From Streptomyces werraensis (GTDB lineage: Bacteria > Actinomycetota > Actinomycetes > Streptomycetales > Streptomycetaceae): DNA of 64,000 nt. The position numbers and the translations under genes are program-made. Under the pieces are notes generated by a model that searched no databases, was not told the DNA's origin, and saw nothing but the letters and a program-made list of their open reading frames with translations. The stretch lies in contig BNBX01000004.1 of assembly GCA_014656175.1 (NCBI GenBank), positions 120,290 to 184,289 on the forward strand, read 5' to 3'. Positions 34,942 through 46,122 of this stretch are shown piece after piece (positions within the stretch are counted from its first letter, which is position 1; every line of letters starts with the position of its first letter).

Positions 34942-36372
34942 TCAGGCGCTCTGCAGGCCGACGTCGTCCAGCAGGAAGCCGGTCTGCAGGCTGTAGTCCT
35001 CGGTGGCGGTGAAGGCCACGGTGACCGTCTGCCCGGCGTACGCGGACAGGTCGGCCGACCGCTGGATCCAGCCGCCGCCCGCGTGCACGTTGGACCAGGT
35101 CGCCAGCGTGGACCCGTTCGCCCGGACGGTGAACGTGTCGTACGCCCGGCTGCCGGACTCGGCGGTCTCGATCTGCAGCCAGAAGACCAGCGACGCGCGC
35201 GTGCAGTCCGCCGGCACGGTCACCGTCTGGCTCACCGACTCGGTGCTCGTGGAGCCGTTGCCGCCGAGCCAGGCGAAGCGGGTGCCGCCGTGCGCGGTCC
35301 GGCCGGAGTGGGCGGCGATGACCGCGGTGGTCCCGGTCCAGGGCGCGGTTCCGCTCTCGAACCCGCCGTTGCCGACGACGCCGGCCGGGTCGCAGGTGCC
35401 CCCTCCGCCGCCGGTGCCGACGGCCTGCTGCCACAGGGTGTACGCGATGCCGTCGGCCGCGCGGTCGAGACCGGTGGTGTTGACGTTGGTCAGCGTGTCG
35501 CACGCCCGGTGGTAGCACGGGTCGTACGCCGAGCCTGACGTGCCGCCCCACTTGGCGGCCTGCGCGGAGGTCTTGCGGGCGCTCGCGCCCATCGCGTAGC
35601 CGGACGTGGGGATGCCGTACCGCTCGAAGGAGTAGTCGTCGCTGCGGCCGGCGCCCTCGGTGTTCTCCTCGGGCTGAAGGCCGAGCGAGTCCCAGTACGC
35701 CTTCATCGGCGCGGCGGCCGCGGAGGTGATGTGGTTGATGAAGTAGCCGCCGTTGAGCGAGGCGACCATGTCGAAGTTGTAGTACGCCTTGATCCTGGCG
35801 CGTTCCGCGGAGGACAGCGTACGGACGTAGAAGTAGCTGCCGTTGAGGCCCTGCTCCTCGTCGGTCCACCAGGCGAAGCGGACGCGGTTGCGCATGTCCG
35901 GGTTCTCCCGGGCGAGCGTCAGGGCGTTCTCCAGCAGGGCGGCGGAGCCGGAGCCGTTGTCGTTCATGCCGGGACCGGCGGAGACGCCGTCGAGGTGGGC
36001 GCCGAACATGTAGACGCTGTTCGCGTCGCCCCGGGGCCATTCGGCGATCAGGTTGGGCCCGGCGCCGCTGGTGCAGCCGGAGGTGCAGGGCTGCTCGGTG
36101 ACGGTGTAGCCGGCGGCCTGCAGCTTGCCTTTCACATAGGCGACGGAGTCGCGGTAACCCTGGGTCGTGGAACGGCGGTTGCCGCCGTTGCGGGCGGCTG
36201 CGGCGCTGAGCTCGTCGAGGTGGGCCCGGACCGCGGTGACGCTGATGTCGGGGGCGGCGAGGGCGGTGGTGGAGGCGGGGGACGTGCCGGACGGGGTGGC
36301 CGCGGCGGGGAGTGTGCCGAAGCCGAGCACGAGGGCGAGCAGGGTGCCCGCCAGGGCGAATCTTCGTTTCAC
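34942..36372 (-). CDS. secreted M28 zinc aminopeptidase with C-terminal domain
   Basis: A 476-residue S. griseus aminopeptidase-type enzyme. GTG 36372 follows GGAGGAGTCCAG. The signal peptide has its AAA cleavage motif near residues 25-27. Zinc ligands and catalytic acids are in place: [29 protein letters not shown] and [21 protein letters not shown] may form a disulfide. A second domain (residues 345-476; [33 protein letters not shown]) is a carbohydrate/P-type beta-sandwich. It should release N-terminal residues from extracellular peptides. Bounded by fumC downstream and two palindromes upstream. Confidence 0.93.
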   Translation of the reverse strand: MKRRFALAGTLLALVLGFGTLPAAATPSGTSPASTTALAAPDISVTAVRAHLDELSAAAARNGGNRRSTTQGYRDSVAYVKGKLQAAGYTVTEQPCTSGCTSGAGPNLIAEWPRGDANSVYMFGAHLDGVSAGPGMNDNGSGSAALLENALTLARENPDMRNRVRFAWWTDEEQGLNGSYFYVRTLSSAERARIKAYYNFDMVASLNGGYFINHITSAAAAPMKAYWDSLGLQPEENTEGAGRSDDYSFERYGIPTSGYAMGASARKTSAQAAKWGGTSGSAYDPCYHRACDTLTNVNTTGLDRAADGIAYTLWQQAVGTGGGGGTCDPAGVVGNGGFESGTAPWTGTTAVIAAHSGRTAHGGTRFAWLGGNGSTSTESVSQTVTVPADCTRASLVFWLQIETAESGSRAYDTFTVRANGSTLATWSNVHAGGGWIQRSADLSAYAGQTVTVAFTATEDYSLQTGFLLDDVGLQSA

Positions 36373-36424
36373 CTGGACTCCTCCGGACGGTGGCTGTGGG
36401 GTCGCCACACGGTGGCCCGGTCAT

Positions 36425-36480
36425 GGCATGTGCATGCCGGGCTGTCAGGAAGGGTCACAGTGGTTGTTGATCGAATCAAC
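36425..36480. promoter_or_regulatory. two palindromes upstream of the aminopeptidase gene
   Basis: GGCATG-TG-CATGCC (36425-36438) and GTTGAT-CGA-ATCAAC (36466-36480) are perfect 6-bp inverted repeats, 52 to 108 bases upstream of the start codon, in relatively AT-rich DNA. They are candidate operators for nutrient or developmental control of the secreted peptidase. Confidence 0.45.
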
Positions 36481-36622
36481 GGTACGGGGTGGGCGGGGCG
36501 AGGTTTGTCCGAAAGCGGTACAGGGATTCCGGTATGCGGACGCGGGTGGGGGCGGGCCCGGGGAGTTCGCCCCCTCCGCCCCTTCCCGTCCCGTCCCCGG
36601 GGCGCTGCCCCGGACCCCGCTC

Positions 36623-36666
36623 CTCAAGCGCCGGAGGGGCTGTTGGCAGCCCGTCCGGCGTTTGAG
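36623..36666 (-). terminator. compound hairpin after the class I fumarase gene
   Basis: CTCAAGCGCCGGA pairs with TCCGGCGTTTGAG (one G-T wobble) around an inner stem GGGCTG-TTGG-CAGCCC. It lies 27 bases beyond the fumarase stop. This hairpin shape (CTCAAxCGCCGGA / TCCGGCGTTTGAG) is a dispersed element seen in many Streptomyces genomes. Confidence 0.65.
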
Positions 36667-36693
36667 GCGAGGCCCGTCAGGGCCGATACAGGC

Positions 36694-38361
<1,668 letters not shown>

Positions 38362-38503
38362 CTCGCCCATTCCTCACTCGACGGAAGACCGCCCGCCTCC
38401 GTCGGCGGGCCTTCCCAGCCTAGGACCTGCCTTCGGCGCCGATCCTGTGAGGTTGTCCTCAGTTGTCCGCGCCGCGGGGTAGTCGCGATCTATCGCGTTT
38501 GGG

Positions 38504-38518
38504 TACGCTGCTGCCGTG
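38504..38518 (+). promoter_or_regulatory. TACGCT -10 box six bases before a GTG start (leaderless)
   Basis: TACGCT at 38504-38509 with six bases to GTG 38516 places the transcription start on or next to the start codon, and there is no ribosome-binding sequence. Confidence 0.5.
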
Positions 38519-39211
38519 GACCTTCAGAAGCACGCCCAGCAGCCGGACACGCCGCCGCGGAGCACCGAGCTGCGCGCCTCCGACGCCGACCGGGACCGCA
38601 TCGTCGAGCTGTTGCACGACGCGCACGCCGAGGGCCGGCTGACCGCCGACGAGCACGCCGAGCGCGTCGAGGGCGTGCTGACCGCCAAGACGCTGGGCGA
38701 GCTGGAAGGGTTCATCCAGGACCTTCCCGCCGCCCACGAGCGGCGAGCGGCCCCCCTCTCCGCGCCCGGGCGCCCCGCCGCCGGCGTCTTCCCCGTCGAC
38801 CCCGACGACAACGTGGTCGCGGTGTTCAGCGCCGCCGCCCGCAAGGGCCGCTGGCGCACCGGCCGCCGCATCCACGCGTACGCGGTCTTCGGCAGCGTGG
38901 AGATAGACCTCAGTGAGGCGCTCTTCGACCACCAGCAGGTGATGATCAAGGCGTTCTCCGTCTTCGGCAGCGTCGAGATCCGCGTCCCGGAGAACGTGTC
39001 GCTGCGCGGCACCGGCGGCGGCGTGCTCGGCGCCTTCGAGGTGGATCCGCAGGACTCCGACGACGACAACGCCCCCGTCATCTACGTCGACGGCTGGGCG
39101 ATCCTGGGCAGCGTCGAGGCCCGCCCCAAGCGCGGCAAGCTGGTGAAGGACATCCTCGACCGTGTGCAGCGCACGGTCGACCGCAGCATGCGCAAGCATC
39201 TGGGGCACTGA
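38516..39211 (+). CDS. DUF1707 and LiaF-like C-terminal domain protein
   Basis: A 231-residue cytoplasmic protein. The N-terminal SHOCT-like DUF1707 domain (RASDADRDRIVELLHDAHAEGRLTADEHAERVEGVLTAKTLGELEGFIQDL) is followed by a linker and a C-terminal beta-helix-like region with three repeated FGSVEIDL, FGSVEIRV and LGSVEAR units (DUF2154/LiaF-type). Membrane segments are absent, unlike most LiaF homologues, so it may act as a soluble regulator of cell-envelope stress. It is divergent from the fumarase gene and probably leaderless. Confidence 0.85.
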   Translation: MDLQKHAQQPDTPPRSTELRASDADRDRIVELLHDAHAEGRLTADEHAERVEGVLTAKTLGELEGFIQDLPAAHERRAAPLSAPGRPAAGVFPVDPDDNVVAVFSAAARKGRWRTGRRIHAYAVFGSVEIDLSEALFDHQQVMIKAFSVFGSVEIRVPENVSLRGTGGGVLGAFEVDPQDSDDDNAPVIYVDGWAILGSVEARPKRGKLVKDILDRVQRTVDRSMRKHLGH

Positions 39212-39376
39212 CGCGCGGCAGGCCGAGGCCTGTTGGGGACTCTGTGCATAGGCGCGCGCACATCGGGTAAGCCTTGACGCATCGTCTCCTTGGAGGGCGC
39301 CAGGGATTCACGCCGGGCCGACCCACGTGCATCCACGGCACTCGCCAGCTCGCGAAGCCGTCGTCAGGAGTAGACC

Positions 39377-39751
39377 GTGCTGCAACCGCCGCATTCGTCC
39401 CTGCAGGTAGCCGCCGTTCCGGCCCAGCGAGTGGCAGCGCGGGACAGGGACCAGGACGCCCCCTGGCACACCGAGGCGGTGTGCCGGCGCGACGAGGCGG
39501 GCCTGTTCTTCGCGCCGTCGAAGGAACCGACCGCCGCGCGGCTGTCCCGCGAGGAGGCGGCCAAGCGGGTCTGCGCCCGCTGTCCGGTCATGGTGGAGTG
39601 CCGCGAGCACGCCCTGCTCCAGCCCGAGCCCTACGGCGTCTGGGGCGGCCTGACCGCGGCGGAGCGCCGTGTCGTCCTGGCCCGCCGCAGGCGCCGCGAG
39701 ATGGAACTGAAGAAGGCCGCCCGGCAGAACCGCATAGCCGCGGCGGGCTGA
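39377..39751 (+). CDS. wblI: WhiB-like iron-sulfur regulator (WblI-like)
   Basis: A 124-residue Wbl protein. The four cluster cysteines are C36, C66, C69 and C75 (AVCRRDE and VCARCPVMVEC), followed by GVWGG (residues 87-91) and a basic C-terminus RRRRREMELKKAARQNR. Wbl proteins bind a 4Fe-4S cluster, sense nitric oxide/oxygen and work with sigma factors in development or stress. The symbol rests on position next to glpX and the DUF1707 gene, as I recall for S. coelicolor; treat as tentative. It is followed by a terminator. Confidence 0.88.
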   Translation: MLQPPHSSLQVAAVPAQRVAARDRDQDAPWHTEAVCRRDEAGLFFAPSKEPTAARLSREEAAKRVCARCPVMVECREHALLQPEPYGVWGGLTAAERRVVLARRRRREMELKKAARQNRIAAAG

Positions 39752-39765
39752 CCGCCACGCAGAGA

Positions 39766-39797
39766 AGGGGCGCCCCCTCCGCACAGGGGGCGCCTCT
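39766..39797 (+). terminator. hairpin terminator after the WhiB-like gene
   Basis: GGCGCCCCCT pairs with AGGGGGCGCC around the loop CCGCAC, extended by AAG/CTT pairs, then TCTTCC. It lies 15 bases beyond the stop. Confidence 0.7.
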
Positions 39798-39839
39798 TCC
39801 CACAGCGGTCCGTTCCGGCACGTGCCGGACCGCCTCCCC

Positions 39840-40190
39840 AGGGCCGCGGGGAACTACGCGCTCAGCTCCCACGCACCCGCACCCGCCCGTGAGCCGCAGC
39901 CGCGGGTACGTCACGGCGCCCCAGGGGCGCGGGGAACTGCGCGCTCAGCCCCCACGCACCCGCACCCGCCCGTGAGCCGCAGCCACCTGCTTTCGGCGCG
40001 GGTGCGTCATGGCGCCGGGCAGGCCGACTCCCCCAGGGGCGCGGGGAACTGCGCGCTCAGCCCCCACGCACGCGCACCCGCCCGTGAGCCGCAGCCACCT
40101 GCTTGCTTTCGGCGCGGGTGCGTCATGGCGCCGGGCAGACCGACTCCCCCAGGGGCGCGGGGAACTGCGCGCTCAGCCCCCACCCACCCA
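39840..40190. repeat. four-unit imperfect tandem GC-rich repeat
   Basis: Four copies of a unit with core GGGGCGCGGGGAACTGCGCG followed by CTCAGCCCCCACGCACCCGC. The GAACT core falls at 39851, 39934, 40046 and 40162, so the unit lengths are 83, 112 and 116 bases. Units 2-4 also share GTGAGCCGCAGCCACCTGC and CGGGTGCGTCATGGCGCCGGG. The first copy is degraded (ACTACGCG, CAGCTCC). It fills the gap between the convergent WhiB-like and glpX genes. The same core forms a perfect hairpin at 30227-30270, showing a dispersed family. Nothing here codes for protein. Confidence 0.85.
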
Positions 40191-40242
40191 CACCCGCACG
40201 GCGCACCCGCACCCGCCCGACCGCGACAGGCCCCCGCCGCCG

Positions 40243-41277
40243 CTACTTGGCGCGGTCGAAGTCGATCGCGCTGTACGCCCGCAGCTTGCTGAGCCGGTGC
40301 TCGGAGTCGATCCGCCGCACCGTCCCCGACTTGGACCGCATCACGATCGAGTCGGTCGTCGCCGTCTCCGAGCGGTAGCGCACACCCCGCAGCAGCTCGC
40401 CGTCGGTGATGCCGGTCGCCACGAAGAACACGTTGTCGCCGGTGACCAGGTCCTCGGTGGTCAGCACCCGGTCCAGGTCGTGCCCGGCGTCCACGGCGCG
40501 CTGCCGCTCCTCGTCGTCCTTCGGCCACAGCTTGCCCTGGATCGTGCCGCCCAGGCACTTCACCGCGCAGGCCGAGATGATGCCCTCGGGGGTGCCGCCG
40601 ACGCCCAGCAGCAGGTCGATGCCGGTGCCCTCGCGCAGCGCCAGGATCGAGCCGGCCACGTCGCCGTCGGAGATCAGCTTGATGCGCGCCCCGGTCTCCC
40701 GGATCTCCTTGATGATGCCCTCGTGCCGCGGCCGGTCCAGGATCACGACGGTGACGTCCTCGGGGGTGACCCGCTTCGCCTTGGCGACCCGGCGGATGTT
40801 CACGCTCACCGGGGCGTTGATGTCGACGAAGTCCGCCGCCTCCGGGCCGGTGACCAGCTTGTCCATGTAGAACACGGCCGACGGGTCGAACATCGAGCCG
40901 CGCTCGGCCGCCGCCAGCACCGCGATGGCGTTGGTCATGCCCTTGGCGGTGAGCGTGGTGCCGTCGATCGGGTCGACCGCGATGTCGCACTCGGGGCCCG
41001 TGCCGTCGCCGACGCGCTCCCCGTTGAAGAGCATCGGGGCCTCGTCCTTCTCGCCCTCGCCGATGACGACGACGCCGTTCATGGAGACGGTGGAGACCAG
41101 GGTGCGCATGGCGCGCACCGCGGCACCGTCGGCGCCGTTCTTGTCGCCGCGCCCTACCCAGCGGCCCGCGGCCATCGCGGCCGCCTCGGTGACCCGTACG
41201 AGCTCCAGGGCGAGGTTGCGGTCGGGGGCCTCGGAGGGGACATCGAGCTCGGACGGCAGGTGGTGGTGTTCGGTCAT
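40243..41277 (-). CDS. glpX: fructose-1,6-bisphosphatase class II
   Basis: A 344-residue GlpX-type phosphatase acting in gluconeogenesis (fructose 1,6-bisphosphate to fructose 6-phosphate). Metal and substrate motifs: [55 protein letters not shown] and [13 protein letters not shown]. The ATG at 41277 ([11 protein letters not shown]) starts the family region; the longer open frame has an AT-poor, non-conserved extension. The promoter region is shared with the divergent DUF4245 gene. Confidence 0.95.
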   Translation of the reverse strand: MTEHHHLPSELDVPSEAPDRNLALELVRVTEAAAMAAGRWVGRGDKNGADGAAVRAMRTLVSTVSMNGVVVIGEGEKDEAPMLFNGERVGDGTGPECDIAVDPIDGTTLTAKGMTNAIAVLAAAERGSMFDPSAVFYMDKLVTGPEAADFVDINAPVSVNIRRVAKAKRVTPEDVTVVILDRPRHEGIIKEIRETGARIKLISDGDVAGSILALREGTGIDLLLGVGGTPEGIISACAVKCLGGTIQGKLWPKDDEERQRAVDAGHDLDRVLTTEDLVTGDNVFFVATGITDGELLRGVRYRSETATTDSIVMRSKSGTVRRIDSEHRLSKLRAYSAIDFDRAK

Positions 41278-41402
41278 CGGAGCGCACCTTTCTGTACGAC
41301 GACGGCCGGATGAGGGTATGGCCACGACTCTATCGCCAGGCAGACAAAATGAGCAGGGGACCCCACGGATGAGCGCTCCGGGCACCTGCGACGATAGGAG
41401 GC

Positions 41403-41927
41403 GTGGCAGGAACGAACAGCATGCAGAAGTCCGCCAGGGACATGGTTCTCTCCCTGGCCCTCATCGTGCTCGCGGCGGGAGTGGTGTGGCTGTTCATCCC
41501 GCACACGGACGGTGAGCCCGAGGTCAAGCGCGTCGACTACCGGGTCGACCTGCTGACCGCCCGTCGCGCCGCCTCCTACCCCGTGGCCGCGCCCGAGGGG
41601 CTGGCCGAGACCTGGAAGCCCACTTCCGTGCGTTACCGCGGCACCGAGGACGAGGCCTGGCACCTCGGCTTCCGCACCCCCGAGGGGGAGTACGCGGCGG
41701 TCGAGCAGTCCGCGGGCAAGCGCAAGGCGTTCATCGAGGACAAGACCCAGCGCGCCGAGGAGACCGGGGCCACACAGCGGATCGACGGCAGGACGTGGAC
41801 GCGCTACGAGGGCGACCAGTACGACGCCCTGGTGCTGGAGGGCACCCCGGGCTCGACGACCGTGGTGACCGGCACGGCGTCCTTCGCGGAGATGACGAAG
41901 CTGGCGGAGGCGCTGCGCACGGAGTGA
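41403..41927 (+). CDS. DUF4245 membrane-anchored protein
   Basis: A 174-residue protein: short cytoplasmic head, one hydrophobic segment (about residues 15-32, [19 protein letters not shown]), then a single exported DUF4245 domain ([37 protein letters not shown]). The function is unknown; the pairing divergent from glpX is conserved in actinobacteria. GGAGG stands right before the GTG start, so an internal ATG at 41421 is an alternative start. Confidence 0.85.
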   Translation: MAGTNSMQKSARDMVLSLALIVLAAGVVWLFIPHTDGEPEVKRVDYRVDLLTARRAASYPVAAPEGLAETWKPTSVRYRGTEDEAWHLGFRTPEGEYAAVEQSAGKRKAFIEDKTQRAEETGATQRIDGRTWTRYEGDQYDALVLEGTPGSTTVVTGTASFAEMTKLAEALRTE

Positions 41928-41945
41928 CCGGCGCGCACACCGAGC

Positions 41946-41987
41946 AGGGGCGGGGCCCCGGACCGTCCGGTCCGGGGCCCCGCCCCT
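41946..41987. terminator. 19-bp bidirectional hairpin
   Basis: AGGGGCGGGGCCCCGGACC and its exact complement around a GTCC loop, between the convergent DUF4245 and nitroreductase genes. Confidence 0.75.
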
Positions 41988-42006
41988 CTCGGTGTCCCGT
42001 CCGGGC

Positions 42007-42597
42007 TCAGACGGTGGTGACGACCTGCTCGTAGTCGAGGCGCGGGCTGCGCGGGAACCAGGCGTCGGGGCCGGGGCGGCCGATGTTCACGACCATCAGC
42101 GGGGTGTGGTCGTCGTCCAGGAACTCCTTGCGCAGGCCCTCCATGTCGCAGCCGGTCATCGGGCCGGCGGCCAGTCCGGCGGCGCGCACGCCGATGATGA
42201 AGTACGCGGCCTGGAGGGCGGCGTTCAGCGCGGCGGAGGACTCACGGACCGGGCGCTCGCCGAAGACGGCGTCCTTGGCCTGCGGGAAGTGCGGGAAGAG
42301 CTGCGGCAGCTCCTCGTGGAACTCGTTGTCCGCGGACAGGATCGCGACGAGCGGCGCCGCGGCCGTCTTGGACCGGTTGCCCTCGGCCATGTGCCGCACC
42401 AGGCGCTCCCGCGCCTCGGGGGAGCGGACCAGCGTGACGCGCAGCGGCGACTGGTTCATGGACGTGGGGCCGTACTTGACCAGGTCGTAGATCGCCCGCA
42501 CCTGCTCGTCGGTGACCGGCTCGTCGGTGAAGGCGTTGGCGGTGCGCGCCTCGCGGAACAGCAGGTCCTGAGCGGCGGAGTCGAGAACGAGAGACAT
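42007..42597 (-). CDS. nitroreductase family protein (RutE/malonic semialdehyde reductase-like)
   Basis: A 196-residue FMN-dependent nitroreductase-fold enzyme. Seen: EARTANAFTDEPVTDEQVRAIYDLVKYGPTSMNQSPLRVTLVRS, ALQAAYFIIGVRAAGLAAGPMTGCDMEGLRKEF and VVNIGRPGPDAWFPRSPR. This is closest to the RutE/HadB group that reduces malonic semialdehyde to 3-hydroxypropionate, but could also reduce quinones or nitro compounds. It has its own promoter (TTGAAC-17-TACTCT) with a repeat in the spacer, so expression is probably switched by a MarR/LysR-type regulator not encoded here. Confidence 0.88.
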   Translation of the reverse strand: MSLVLDSAAQDLLFREARTANAFTDEPVTDEQVRAIYDLVKYGPTSMNQSPLRVTLVRSPEARERLVRHMAEGNRSKTAAAPLVAILSADNEFHEELPQLFPHFPQAKDAVFGERPVRESSAALNAALQAAYFIIGVRAAGLAAGPMTGCDMEGLRKEFLDDDHTPLMVVNIGRPGPDAWFPRSPRLDYEQVVTTV

Positions 42598-42642
42598 GCG
42601 TGAACCTCATCGGGGGATTACGGCGGCCCGTAGGGGCATTAG

Positions 42643-42656
42643 CGGACCGCGGTCCG
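42643..42656. promoter_or_regulatory. 14-bp perfect palindrome in the nitroreductase leader
   Basis: CGGACCGCGGTCCG lies between the -10 box and the start codon; it may be an operator or a hairpin in the leader. Confidence 0.4.
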
Positions 42657-42669
42657 GTTTACCGCACCG

Positions 42670-42698
42670 AGAGTACCTCTATGAAGTTCAACGTTCAA
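42670..42698 (-). promoter_or_regulatory. nitroreductase promoter with duplicated TTGAAC
   Basis: On the minus strand TTGAAC (42698-42693), 17-base spacer and TACTCT (42675-42670) form a strong vegetative-type promoter. A second TTGAAC begins at 42691 inside the spacer, giving a 7-base direct repeat that may be a repressor site. Confidence 0.6.
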
Positions 42699-42702
42699 CT
42701 GC

Positions 42703-42951
42703 CTACTTCTCGCCGTCGTCCGCCTCCCCCTGCTCCTCCTCCGCGAGCGCCGCGTCCAGCCGGGCCCGCGCCCCGTCGAGCCAGCGCCGGCACACCTTCG
42801 CCAGCTCCTCGCCCCGCTCCCAGAGCGCGAGCGACTCCTCCAGCGACGTACCGCCCGCCTCCAGGCGGCGCACGACCTCGATCAGCTCATCCCGCGCCTG
42901 CTCGTAGCCGAGCGCCTCGGCCACCGCCGTCTGCTGCGTCTTCCCGGTCAT
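42703..42951 (-). CDS. xseB: exodeoxyribonuclease VII small subunit
   Basis: An 82-residue helical protein with the XseB pattern: [58 protein letters not shown]. It associates with XseA to form the nuclease that degrades single-stranded DNA in both directions. It starts 10 bases after the xseA stop; ATG 42951 (MTGKTQQ) is chosen because the upstream frame lies inside xseA. Confidence 0.92.
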   Translation of the reverse strand: MTGKTQQTAVAEALGYEQARDELIEVVRRLEAGGTSLEESLALWERGEELAKVCRRWLDGARARLDAALAEEEQGEADDGEK

Positions 42952-42961
42952 TCCGCCCACC

Positions 42962-44170
42962 CTATGCATCGACACGTACCGTGAACTCGCCCGCGGACAC
43001 CCGCGCCCGGAGCGCCTCGCCCGCCTCCACCTCACCGGGCGCGCGCACCGCGTGCCCGTCCTCCCGCTGCAGCACCGCGTACCCCCGCTTCAGCGTGGCG
43101 GCGGGGGAGAGGGCCACCACGCGCGCGTGCGTGTGCGTCAGCTCGGAGTCGGCCCGGTCCAGCTGGTGGCGCAGCGCCCGCCGCCCCCGGTCCAGCAGCA
43201 TCGAGACCTCCTCGGCGCGCGCGTCGATCATCCGGTGGGGGTCCTGTATCGACGGCCGGGCCAGCGCGTGGGCCAGCCCCCGCTCCTCCCGCTCCAGCAG
43301 GGCGCCCACACAGCGGCGCGCGCGGCCCCGCAGCATCCGCACCCGCTCGTACTCCTCGCCCACGTCCGGCACCACCTTCTTGGCGGCGTCGGTCGGCGTG
43401 GAGGCGCGCAGATCCGCGACCAGGTCGAGCAGCGGGCTGTCCGGCTCGTGCCCGATCGCCGACACGACCGGCGTGCGGCAGGCCGCCACCGCCCGCACCA
43501 GCTGCTCGTCGGAGAACGGCAGCAGGTCCTCCACGCTGCCCCCGCCCCGGGCCACGACGATCACGTCCACGTCCTCGATCGCGTCCAGTTCCTTCACGGC
43601 CTGGACCACCTGCGGCACCGCGTGCACCCCCTGCACCGCCACGTTCCGCACCTCGAAGCGGACCGCCGGCCAGCGGTGCCGCGCGTTCTCCAGCACGTCC
43701 CGCTCGGCCGCCGACGCGCGCCCGCACACCAGCCCGATCAGCTGCGGCAGGAACGGCAGCGGCTTCTTCCGCTCCGGCGCGAACAGACCCTCCCGCGCCA
43801 GCGACTTCTTCAGCTGCTCCAGCCGCGCCAGCAGCTCCCCGACCCCCACCGGGCGGATCTCCGCTGCCCTCAGCGACAGCTGCCCACGGGGCGCGTACCA
43901 CTCCGGCTTGCAGTGCACGACCACCCGCGCGCCCTCGCTCACGACGTCCGCGACGGCGTCGAACACCTGCCGGTAGCAGGTCACCCCCACCGAGATGTCG
44001 TACGACGGGTCGCGCAGCGTCAGGAACACCACACCCGCGCCCGGCCGCCGCGACAGCTGGGTGATCTGCCCCTCCACCCACACGGCGCCGAGCCGGTCGA
44101 TCCACCCGCCGATGAGCCGCGACACCTCTCCCACCGGCAGGGGGGCTTCCGCGGACGTGTTCACAGCCAT
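42962..44170 (-). CDS. xseA: exodeoxyribonuclease VII large subunit
   Basis: A 402-residue nuclease subunit. An N-terminal OB fold ([30 protein letters not shown]) is followed by a catalytic domain with [79 protein letters not shown], then a coiled tail and [15 protein letters not shown] near the C-terminus. ATG 44170 starts [14 protein letters not shown]. It forms an operon with xseB and is divergent from ispH with about 100 bases between. Confidence 0.95.
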   Translation of the reverse strand: MAVNTSAEAPLPVGEVSRLIGGWIDRLGAVWVEGQITQLSRRPGAGVVFLTLRDPSYDISVGVTCYRQVFDAVADVVSEGARVVVHCKPEWYAPRGQLSLRAAEIRPVGVGELLARLEQLKKSLAREGLFAPERKKPLPFLPQLIGLVCGRASAAERDVLENARHRWPAVRFEVRNVAVQGVHAVPQVVQAVKELDAIEDVDVIVVARGGGSVEDLLPFSDEQLVRAVAACRTPVVSAIGHEPDSPLLDLVADLRASTPTDAAKKVVPDVGEEYERVRMLRGRARRCVGALLEREERGLAHALARPSIQDPHRMIDARAEEVSMLLDRGRRALRHQLDRADSELTHTHARVVALSPAATLKRGYAVLQREDGHAVRAPGEVEAGEALRARVSAGEFTVRVDA

Positions 44171-44253
44171 GCCCGCGAGCGTAGTGCGCCCCGCCGACAC
44201 CGGTGCGCCGCCACCGACGGCGCACCGTGCCCGGACCCCGCGGACACGGCCCG

Positions 44254-44269
44254 TACGATGGGACGCATG
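44254..44269 (+). promoter_or_regulatory. TACGAT -10 box seven bases before the ispH ATG (leaderless)
   Basis: TACGAT at 44254-44259 and seven bases to ATG 44267. No ribosome-binding sequence precedes either candidate ATG, supporting a leaderless message starting at the second ATG. Confidence 0.55.
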
Positions 44270-45271
44270 ACCGCTTCGACTGGCCGCCGTGTCCTGCTCG
44301 CCGCCCCCCGGGGCTACTGCGCGGGGGTGGACCGCGCCGTGATCGCCGTCGAGAAGGCCCTCGAGCAGTACGGGGCTCCCGTCTACGTGCGGCACGAGAT
44401 CGTGCACAACAAGTACGTCGTGCAGACCCTGGAGAAGAAGGGCGCGATCTTCGTCGAGCGGACGGAGGAGGTGCCCCCGGGCAACATCGTGATGTTCTCC
44501 GCGCACGGCGTCGCCCCCGTCGTCCACGAGGAGGCCGAGCGCGGCCGCCTCGCCACCATCGACGCCACCTGCCCGCTGGTCACCAAGGTCCACAAGGAGG
44601 CGGTCCGGTTCGCCAAGGAGGACTACGACATCCTCCTGATCGGGCACGAGGGCCACGAGGAGGTCATCGGCACCTCCGGCGAGGCCCCCGACCACATCCA
44701 GCTGGTCGACGGCCCCGGCGACGTGGAGAAGGTCGAGGTCCGCGACCCGTCCAAGGTCGTCTGGCTCTCCCAGACCACGCTGAGCGTCGACGAGACCATG
44801 GAGACCGTCGACGCCCTCAAGGAGAAGTTCCCCCAGCTGATCTCGCCGCCCAGCGACGACATCTGCTACGCCACGCAGAACCGCCAGCTCGCGGTGAAGC
44901 AGATGGGCGCCGAGGCCGACCTGGTGATCGTCGTCGGCTCCCGCAACTCCTCCAACTCCAAGCGGCTCGTCGAGGTCGCCAAGCTGGCCGGCGCCCGCGA
45001 GGCGTACCTGGTGGACTTCGCCGACGAGATCGACGAGGCCTGGCTGGAAGGTGTCACCACGGTCGGCGTGACCTCGGGCGCCTCGGTGCCGGAGGTGCTG
45101 GTCGAGCAGGTCCTGGAGTGGCTGTCGCAGCGCGGCTTCGAGGACGTGGAGATCGTCAAGGCCGCGGAGGAGTCCATCACCTTCTCCCTGCCCAAGGAGC
45201 TCCGCCGCGACCTGCGCGAAGAGGCCGCCGCGCTGGCGGCCGAGCGGGGCGGCGCGGGCAGCGGGGCCTAG
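44267..45271 (+). CDS. ispH: 4-hydroxy-3-methylbut-2-enyl diphosphate reductase (IspH)
   Basis: A 334-residue iron-sulfur enzyme catalysing the last step of the MEP pathway, giving isopentenyl and dimethylallyl diphosphates. The three cluster cysteines are in [24 protein letters not shown] and [21 protein letters not shown] and FSAHGV carry substrate-binding histidines. It supplies precursors for the polyprenyl synthase encoded earlier in this window. I use ATG 44267 because the preceding ATG (44258) overlaps the -10 box. Confidence 0.95.
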   Translation: MTASTGRRVLLAAPRGYCAGVDRAVIAVEKALEQYGAPVYVRHEIVHNKYVVQTLEKKGAIFVERTEEVPPGNIVMFSAHGVAPVVHEEAERGRLATIDATCPLVTKVHKEAVRFAKEDYDILLIGHEGHEEVIGTSGEAPDHIQLVDGPGDVEKVEVRDPSKVVWLSQTTLSVDETMETVDALKEKFPQLISPPSDDICYATQNRQLAVKQMGAEADLVIVVGSRNSSNSKRLVEVAKLAGAREAYLVDFADEIDEAWLEGVTTVGVTSGASVPEVLVEQVLEWLSQRGFEDVEIVKAAEESITFSLPKELRRDLREEAAALAAERGGAGSGA

Positions 45272-45334
45272 CACACCGCCCGCCCCGGAGGGCGGTTGCT
45301 CCTACGACGGCCGGTGGGCTTCCCCCGGTCGTCG

Positions 45335-45346
45335 TAACGTGGTGCC

Positions 45347-45349
<3 letters not shown>
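45335..45349 (+). promoter_or_regulatory. TAACGT -10 box six bases before the ppgK ATG (leaderless)
   Basis: TAACGT at 45335-45340, six bases to ATG 45347, without a ribosome-binding sequence. Confidence 0.5.
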
Positions 45350-46093
<744 letters not shown>

Positions 46094-46122
46094 CGGACCT
46101 CGGGCGGGTGCCTGCCCGCACC

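Noticed and set aside
39840..40190. CRISPR-like array
   Set aside because: The repeat period is irregular (83, 112, 116), the material between cores is itself similar from unit to unit, no cas genes are nearby, and the same core occurs as a lone hairpin at 30227.
42962..45274. 770-codon minus-strand frame extending xseA upstream through ispH
   Set aside because: The extension is antisense to ispH; the XseA family begins at [14 protein letters not shown] (44170).
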